Shown here piece by piece: positions 59,752 to 64,000 of a stretch of DNA of 64,000 nt. Source of the stretch: Celerinatantimonas yamalensis (GTDB lineage: Bacteria > Pseudomonadota > Gammaproteobacteria > Enterobacterales > Celerinatantimonadaceae); NCBI RefSeq assembly GCF_046054155.1, contig NZ_JBEQCT010000004.1, positions 235,322 to 299,321 on the forward strand. The letters are read 5' to 3'. How positions within the stretch are numbered: position 1 is the first letter of the stretch; the number at the start of each line of letters is the position of its first letter. A program made the position numbers and the translations under genes. Below the pieces are notes generated by a model. That model had not been told where the DNA came from, ran no database searches, and worked only from the letters and a program-made list of their open reading frames with translations.

Positions 59752-60936
59752 ATGTATATAAAAGATAGGCACTTTTCGATGTCTGGTAAGAAATGGAATA
59801 TAAGTGAAGCTGAAGATACTATTCAGGAGATTGCAACAGATGGCATAGATAACTTAAAGTCTGGTTACTTGTGGCCAACGCATCCACTTGACAATGATTC
59901 TTCTGTACATGGTTTCTATTTTGGAACTGCTGGAATGAGCTGGGCACTTGATCATTTGAAGCACGAACAAGCCGCTGATATTGATTTTAATCTTGAATTT
60001 GCAATTGCTAAGCAGTTAGATAACTGTCAAAGCCAATATTCGAAAATGCGACACTGTGACAATACATCCTATCTATTCGGTGATGTTCCAATCCTGATGA
60101 TGCAATATAAGTTATCTAAAAATAAAACAATATTAGATGAAATCCACAAGAAAATTATCATTAACAATTCTCAGCCAACACGTGAACTGATGTGGGGTTC
60201 TGCAGGAACTATGGTTGCATTAACGCACTTACATCGGTTGCTACCTGATGATCTCCGTTGGAAGAGTACGTTCATAGTCCAAGCAAATAGGCTTTTAAAT
60301 GAGTTACAAGAAGATGAAAAGTATGGGTTCTTGTGGGAGCCTGACATTTACGGTAAGAAAACTCGTTATCTAGGTCCAGTTCATGGCAACAGTGGAAACT
60401 CACTCTCTCTGATTAAAGGCAAGAACTTCCTAAAGGACTCTGAATATGAGCTTTTGTGTGAAAAGGTTATATTAAGCACCGTCAAAACGTCCCTCAGTGA
60501 CACTAAATATGCTAATTGGCCTGCTGTTGCTGGTAAAACCGAAAAGATGGTTCTTCATCACTGTCATGGAGCACCAGGTATGATCAACGCTCTATCTGAG
60601 TTACCGGTGGGTATTAGCAGTGAATTTGACCAAATCATGATTAAAGGGGGTGAGCTTACTTGGAAAGCAGGCCCTCTTCGTAAAGGCCATGGGCTGTGTC
60701 ATGGTACTGCTGGAAATGGTTTTGCTTTTCTAAAACTCTTTCAACGTACTAATGACGAAATATGGCTTGATAGAGCGAGAACATTTGCAATGGAAGCTAT
60801 ACAACAATATAGGCAGTCTAAAGATCTTTTCCATCAGGGAAGGTACAACCTATGGAATGGTGATGTAGGTTTAGCTATATACATTAATGAATGTTGTAAA
60901 GAAACTGCTCGATTCCCGACTATTGATACTTTCTAG
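59752..60936 (+). CDS. LanC-like / LANCL-type protein (cassette 11)
   Basis: 394 aa, soluble. Seven-helix-repeat protein of the lanthionine cyclase superfamily. Zinc ligands: Cys271 in HHCHGAPG, Cys316 and His317 in GHGLCHGTAGN; an active-site-type His211 in LGPVHGNSGN. The stretch RKGHGLCHGTAGNGFAFL, the later YNLWNGDVGLAIYIN and the end ARFPTIDTF resemble eukaryotic LANCL1/2 more than bacteriocin LanC. No lanthipeptide precursor or dehydratase is nearby, so a role in lantibiotic synthesis is unlikely; LANCL proteins add glutathione to dehydroamino acids in damaged proteins. AAAGGGA lies about 10 bases upstream of the ATG. Confidence 0.88.
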   Translation: MYIKDRHFSMSGKKWNISEAEDTIQEIATDGIDNLKSGYLWPTHPLDNDSSVHGFYFGTAGMSWALDHLKHEQAADIDFNLEFAIAKQLDNCQSQYSKMRHCDNTSYLFGDVPILMMQYKLSKNKTILDEIHKKIIINNSQPTRELMWGSAGTMVALTHLHRLLPDDLRWKSTFIVQANRLLNELQEDEKYGFLWEPDIYGKKTRYLGPVHGNSGNSLSLIKGKNFLKDSEYELLCEKVILSTVKTSLSDTKYANWPAVAGKTEKMVLHHCHGAPGMINALSELPVGISSEFDQIMIKGGELTWKAGPLRKGHGLCHGTAGNGFAFLKLFQRTNDEIWLDRARTFAMEAIQQYRQSKDLFHQGRYNLWNGDVGLAIYINECCKETARFPTIDTF

Positions 60937-60950
60937 TTGAGCAATATGGC

Positions 60951-61049
60951 TAACAAGCAATTTAAACGGAACATAAACAGTTGGCTATGTTTCGCTCCGC
61001 TCCACAATTTTAGCCAACTATTTCTGTCCGCTTAATGTGGGCGTTATGT
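60951..61049 (+). repeat. attC site 11 (LANCL cassette)
   Basis: TAACAAG at 60951 to GTTATGT at 61043-61049. Internal arms AGTTGGCTA and TAGCCAACT are perfectly complementary, and ATTTAAACGGA pairs with TCCGCTTAAT. Confidence 0.92.
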
Positions 61050-61080
61050 TTTTCGAATAAATATGGAGCAGTTTTAAGCA

Positions 61081-61866
61081 ATGGAAATAAAAATTTATCA
61101 GATTGATGCCTTTGCAGATAATATATTTGAAGGCAACCCTGCCGCAGTATGTCCACTTAATGAGTGGATTTCTGATGAACTTCTTCAAAAAATAGCAGAG
61201 GAAAATAATCTATCAGAAACTGCATTTTTTGTAGCTGAAGATGAAGGGTATTCTTTACGTTGGTTTACACCAGAAGATGAGGTTGATCTTTGTGGTCACG
61301 CGACTTTGGCTGCTGCCCATGTTCTATTTCAACACTTAGGTTATGTTAAAGAATCTATTTTGTTTTATACAAAAAGTGGTACGTTGGAAGTTGGTAGATC
61401 AGATTCAGGTTATAGTATGATCTTTCCTGCCAGTGGTCCTGAAGCTATTGACACTCCTACAGTGTTAAAAGAAGCCTTAGGAGTTATTCCAACTAAAACA
61501 CTCGTAGCTTTTGATTATATAGTGGTTCTTGATAGTGAGTCTCAAGTTCGGTCTCTCTCTCCTGATTTCGTTAAACTTCAAACCTTAGATTTAAGAGGGG
61601 TTGTTGTGACAGCACCAGGTGATGAAGTGGATTTTGTTAGCCGTTGCTTCTTTCCAAAATTAAGAGTTAATGAAGACCCTGTAACTGGTTCTGCACATTG
61701 TGAATTAGCGCCATACTGGGCTAAAAAACTAAGTCGTAATAAGCTTACAGGTAAACAGTTATCTAAAAGGACTGGGATGGTTCAATGCGAAGTTATTGGA
61801 GATAGAGTTATCCTTTTGGGGAATGCTGTAGATTATATGTCAGGAATAGTTACTATCAAAACATAA
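61081..61866 (+). CDS. PhzF-family isomerase-like protein (cassette 12)
   Basis: 261 aa, diaminopimelate-epimerase fold. Seen: IDAFADNIFEGNPAAVC at the N-terminus, the catalytic-type Glu46 in NNLSETAFF, RWFTPEDEVDLCGHATLAAAHVLF, and NEDPVTGSAHCELAPYW. The family includes PhzF of phenazine synthesis, but most members are of unknown function; no phenazine genes are nearby. Confidence 0.92.
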   Translation: MEIKIYQIDAFADNIFEGNPAAVCPLNEWISDELLQKIAEENNLSETAFFVAEDEGYSLRWFTPEDEVDLCGHATLAAAHVLFQHLGYVKESILFYTKSGTLEVGRSDSGYSMIFPASGPEAIDTPTVLKEALGVIPTKTLVAFDYIVVLDSESQVRSLSPDFVKLQTLDLRGVVVTAPGDEVDFVSRCFFPKLRVNEDPVTGSAHCELAPYWAKKLSRNKLTGKQLSKRTGMVQCEVIGDRVILLGNAVDYMSGIVTIKT

Positions 61867-61963
61867 CAAGAAATTAAACAAGGACAAAAAACAGCGGGCT
61901 TTTGTCACTTCGTTCCTATTTTATTTAGCCCACTATTTTTAGCCTCTTAATGAGGCGTTAAAT
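61864..61963 (+). repeat. attC site 12 (PhzF cassette)
   Basis: TAACAAG at 61864 (overlapping the stop) to GTTAAAT at 61957-61963. It shares the GCGGGCT, TTAGCCCAC and TTTTTAGCCTCTTAATGAGGCG blocks with attC 2 of the HEPN cassette. Confidence 0.92.
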
Positions 61964-61974
61964 TTAAGGAAGAC

Positions 61975-62568
61975 ATGAAACTATTCTCAACACCCAATTC
62001 ACCGTTTTCTAGAATAGCTCGCATTGCCATCCATGAATTGAGCCTTACAGAAAAAATCGATATAGAGTTTGTTACGGTACGAGACCAAGAAAGTGAACTT
62101 CTGAAATATGGTCCATTAGGTAAAGTGCCAGCTCTTCAAGTAGATGGTGAGCTGTTTTCTGATTCTCGAATCATTGTGAATAAGCTCGAATCCCTTGCAG
62201 AGTCAGTAAAGTTAACGGCAAGAAGCAACGACTCAGCAAGCCTCTCATTTGAAGGCTTTTGTATTGGGTTTCTTGAGAGCATCTCGATATGGGTTCGAGA
62301 GGCGCGCCGAAAACAAGAGTTAATATCTCAGGAGCTTCTTGAAGTTGAAAGAAGTCGAGCCATAAGATGTGTGAAGTATCTAAGCCAAAACATGGAACAC
62401 CTGAGAAACTCCATATCATTAGCTAGTATTGCGGTAGCTTGTGCCCTTGATTTAGCACAGCGACGCCTCAGCTTTAATGAATTTGAAAAGTACCCAGAGT
62501 TAAACGATTGGCTTCAGGAAATATCGAAAAGAAAGTCTTTTCGGTGTACTGAGCCACTACCAATTTAA
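61975..62568 (+). CDS. Glutathione S-transferase-like protein (cassette 13)
   Basis: 197 aa. N-terminal thioredoxin-like domain: MKLFSTPNSPFSRIARIAIHEL, where the Ser-Pro-Phe near residues 9-11 is the usual catalytic position, then GPLGKVPALQVDGELFSDSRII with the cis-proline VPAL and the glutathione-contacting Ser/Asp. The helical C-terminal domain follows. A conjugating or reducing role on an unknown electrophile is likely. Confidence 0.88.
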   Translation: MKLFSTPNSPFSRIARIAIHELSLTEKIDIEFVTVRDQESELLKYGPLGKVPALQVDGELFSDSRIIVNKLESLAESVKLTARSNDSASLSFEGFCIGFLESISIWVREARRKQELISQELLEVERSRAIRCVKYLSQNMEHLRNSISLASIAVACALDLAQRRLSFNEFEKYPELNDWLQEISKRKSFRCTEPLPI

Positions 62569-62617
62569 CAATTGTGGGCTTGGGACTCGTTCCTCGCCCC
62601 AGCCACAAGCGTTAGGC
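62566..62617 (+). repeat. attC site 13 (GST cassette), short
   Basis: 52 bases: TAACAAT at 62566 (overlapping the stop) to GTTAGGC at 62611-62617. Arms TTGTGGGCTTGGG and CCCCAGCCACAA pair almost completely. Confidence 0.9.
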
Positions 62618-62710
62618 TCTAAAAAAATTCAAGTGTCATGTCCGAATATGGCGAGTATTAAATAAGTGAGTATTTATAATCAGATCACTTTATATAAATA
62701 GGTTTAACAA

Positions 62711-63184
62711 ATGACAACTAATTTTTTGATAAAAGCACTAACTACAGATAGCTTTCATGAGCTAATGCTCAAAAATAATGATGAATTAAAACTTTTTGAT
62801 GCTGCTTGGTTTACTGTAGATGCTGAACCAGGATATCCGTGTCGTGTTTCTCTCACGGATGCAAAAATTGGAGAGAGAGTGTTAGCCTTATCTTTCTGTC
62901 ATCATAATGTCAATTCACCTTACAAGGCATCTGGACCAATATTTGTCCGTGAAAAAGCTCAAATGGCTAAATTAGATATTAATGAAGTACCTGAAATGCT
63001 AAGACATAGGTTACTTTCAGTAAGAGCTTACAATTCGGGAAAGCTAATGATCGGAGCTGAAGTGGTACAAGGAAAAGTGTTAGAGTCCGCAATTGATAGA
63101 CAATTTCAGAATAGGGATGTTGAATACATTCACATTCATAATGCAAATCCAGGTTGCTTTAATTGTAGCGTGTATCGAGCCTAA
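62711..63184 (+). CDS. DUF1203 family protein (cassette 14)
   Basis: 157 aa, soluble. The DUF1203 hallmarks are present: GYPCRVSLTDAKIGERVLALSF near residues 36-57, SPYKASGPIFVRE, and the C-terminal VEYIHIHNANPGCFNCSVYR. The conserved Cys/His residues suggest a metal or redox site. Function unknown in the family. A 93-base AT-rich leader separates it from attC 13. Confidence 0.85.
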   Translation: MTTNFLIKALTTDSFHELMLKNNDELKLFDAAWFTVDAEPGYPCRVSLTDAKIGERVLALSFCHHNVNSPYKASGPIFVREKAQMAKLDINEVPEMLRHRLLSVRAYNSGKLMIGAEVVQGKVLESAIDRQFQNRDVEYIHIHNANPGCFNCSVYRA

Positions 63185-63277
63185 CAAGAACATCAAACGG
63201 AAAAATTACAACTGGCTGTTTTTCGTTCCTCAAACATTATAGCCAACTATAATTTTCCGCTTATGTAAGCGTTAGCA
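63182..63277 (+). repeat. attC site 14 (DUF1203 cassette)
   Basis: TAACAAG at 63182 (overlapping the stop) to GTTAGCA at 63271-63277. Arms CGGAAAAATTA and TAATTTTCCG, and TGGCT/AGCCA inside. Confidence 0.92.
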
Positions 63278-63292
63278 CACAAGGGGAAAGCT

Positions 63293-63793
63293 TTGAAATT
63301 CGCGAGAAAATTTGAATGTTCTAGTTTTGTATTTACTCCAATAGAAACGGGTGATGCTGTGCATTTACTAACCGCAGTGAACTCAGATTTATTTCCTAAG
63401 ACGCTTCCGTTAGCAAACATTAAAACACTAAACCAAGCTGAAGATTGGTGTTCAAATCGTGCTTCAGACTGGAATATGGATAAATGTTACGTTTGGAGTT
63501 GTCGCCGCTTGCCCAATTCCCAAGTTATTGGTCAGGTTACATTGTTTCCTCAGGAAAATCGTTTAGCTTTAGCTTATTGGGTTAATCCGGAATTCTGGGG
63601 GCAGGGTTTAGCAACGCAAATGTGCAAGGCTTTGTTATCACATGTTCGCAGTTCGGGTTATCAAGGTAATATTTGGGCAGGTGTCCATTCTTGGAATAGT
63701 CGAAGCTCTTCAGTACTAAAGAAATTGGGTTTTGAACAGATAGTTTCTAATAGTGAAAATACAGCGGAGTACAGCTTGGCAATTGTGTGCTAA
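63293..63793 (+). CDS. GNAT-family acetyltransferase, RimJ/RimL-like (cassette 15)
   Basis: 166 aa. Acetyl-CoA-binding region LALAYWVNPEFWGQGLATQMCKALLSHV (residues 99-126) and WNSRSSSVLKKLGFEQI at the end, as in the RimJ/RimL-type GNATs. The start is a TTG at 63293 with AAGGGGAAAG upstream; no ATG is nearby. The attC that should close the cassette is cut by an insertion sequence. Confidence 0.87.
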   Translation: MKFARKFECSSFVFTPIETGDAVHLLTAVNSDLFPKTLPLANIKTLNQAEDWCSNRASDWNMDKCYVWSCRRLPNSQVIGQVTLFPQENRLALAYWVNPEFWGQGLATQMCKALLSHVRSSGYQGNIWAGVHSWNSRSSSVLKKLGFEQIVSNSENTAEYSLAIVC

Positions 63794-63798
63794 CAAGA
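63791..63798 (+). repeat. attC site 15, truncated by an insertion sequence
   Basis: TAACAAGA follows the GNAT gene (overlapping its stop), as in the other sites, but no right half (GCGTTA) appears afterwards; IS sequence begins instead. Confidence 0.65.
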
Positions 63799-64000
63799 GA
63801 CTATGGCGTCAAGAGTTAATTTTTGGCGCTGTTTGCATCCCACATGCAGCCATCTCTGAGCATAGAATTTAGGATAACTACCATCTTTCTGACGCAAGCA
63901 ATGATCGCTACTTTTTTAGGTTTTCCTGCGGCTAAAAGTCGTTGATACATCTCTTTAAAAACAGGGTTACATTGCATCGCAGACATCATGGCCATGTACA
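63799..64000 (-). mobile_element. End of an IS110/IS1111-family insertion sequence (continues beyond window)
   Basis: Minus-strand frame from the window edge to a stop at 63816 encodes the C-terminus of an IS110-type transposase. The IS end lies within about 20 bases of the stop, right against TAACAAG of attC 15. Elements of the IS1111-attC group are known to insert at attC sites, which fits. The exact boundary cannot be fixed without the other end. Confidence 0.75.
63816..64000 (-). CDS. IS110-family transposase, C-terminal fragment
   Basis: About 61 codons read leftward from the edge, without a start in the window: YMAMMSAMQCNPVFKEM, then YQRLLAAGKPKKVAIIA and CVRKMVVILNSMLRDG, ending WDANSAKN. 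This is the transposase_20 domain end (DEDD transposases of the IS110 family, C-terminal Ser domain). The frame is intact as far as it can be seen, so the gene may be complete beyond the edge. Confidence 0.8.
   Translation of the reverse strand, partial: YMAMMSAMQCNPVFKEMYQRLLAAGKPKKVAIIACVRKMVVILNSMLRDGCMWDANSAKN

Noticed and set aside
59752..60936. Lanthipeptide biosynthesis cluster
   Set aside because: Only the LanC-like protein is present; neither a LanB/LanM dehydratase nor a precursor peptide is seen nearby.
49110..64000. CRISPR array, suggested by many spaced repeats
   Set aside because: The repeats are attC sites: variable length, imperfect palindromes with TAACAA/GCGTTA ends, separated by whole genes, with no cas genes.

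Overview
The window looks like a chromosome segment of a gammaproteobacterium of the Vibrionaceae (a Salinivibrio/Photobacterium-like relative is my guess; the genus is not proven). Reasons: the crp-yhfA-prkB-yheU block, the uvrA / YajR-type MFS / ssb block, the argD-astA-astD operon beside pabA, and a long array of integron gene cassettes with attC sites, as in the chromosomal integrons of vibrios and their relatives. No rRNA, tRNA or CRISPR array was seen.

Layout. 1-8.7 kb: 3' end of trpS, a periplasmic alpha-carbonic anhydrase, pabA, the arginine succinyltransferase genes argD/astC-astA-astD, and a porin behind a perfect 22-bp operator-like palindrome. 8.8-12.2 kb: a DUF1338 dioxygenase-like protein and the ahpC-ahpF peroxide-reducing pair. 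12.2-15.2 kb: a three-gene TRAP transporter. 15.6-18.4 kb: crp, yhfA, prkB, yheU. 18.4-31.3 kb: an AraC/MFS pair and a sugar-use cluster (cytoplasmic GH28 glycosidase, ABC importer, GNAT protein, ROK repressor, glucosamine-kinase-like ATPase, Gfo/Idh/MocA dehydrogenase). This block sits between yheU and yheT, which are neighbours in E. coli, so it looks inserted. 31.3-38 kb: yheT, a phosphopantetheinyl transferase, DUF3624 and DUF1127 proteins, a divergent miaA, a frameshifted flavin reductase and a LysR/quinone-reductase pair. 38-43.6 kb: the glycerol regulon glpF-glpK, glpR, glpD with GlpR and CRP sites. 43.7-49 kb: uvrA, the YajR-like MFS protein and ssb.

49-64 kb: after the ssb terminator comes about 1.2 kb with no recognisable gene but with a near-consensus LexA box. 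Then follow 15 gene cassettes, each closed by an attC site (TAACAA at the left, usually GCGTTA at the right) and all oriented left to right. The integrase gene is not in the window. The first cassettes are defence-like: a TIR-transmembrane protein overlapping a second small membrane protein, a HEPN-type protein with an R-x4-H motif, and a SIR2-like protein with a zinc ribbon. The later ones are ParB-like, GNAT, HAD, an ORF-less cassette, Nudix, Cof-type HAD, methyltransferase, an enzyme-like homologue of eukaryotic LANCL proteins, PhzF, GST-like, DUF1203 and a second GNAT.

Two kinds of mobile element have gone into attC sites here: a complete-looking group IIC intron with its reverse transcriptase/maturase (53554-55471), and the end of an IS110/IS1111-type element (from about 63799 to the window edge). 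The strongest candidates for undescribed biology are the TIR + membrane-protein cassette together with its HEPN and SIR2 neighbours, and the LANCL-like cassette.
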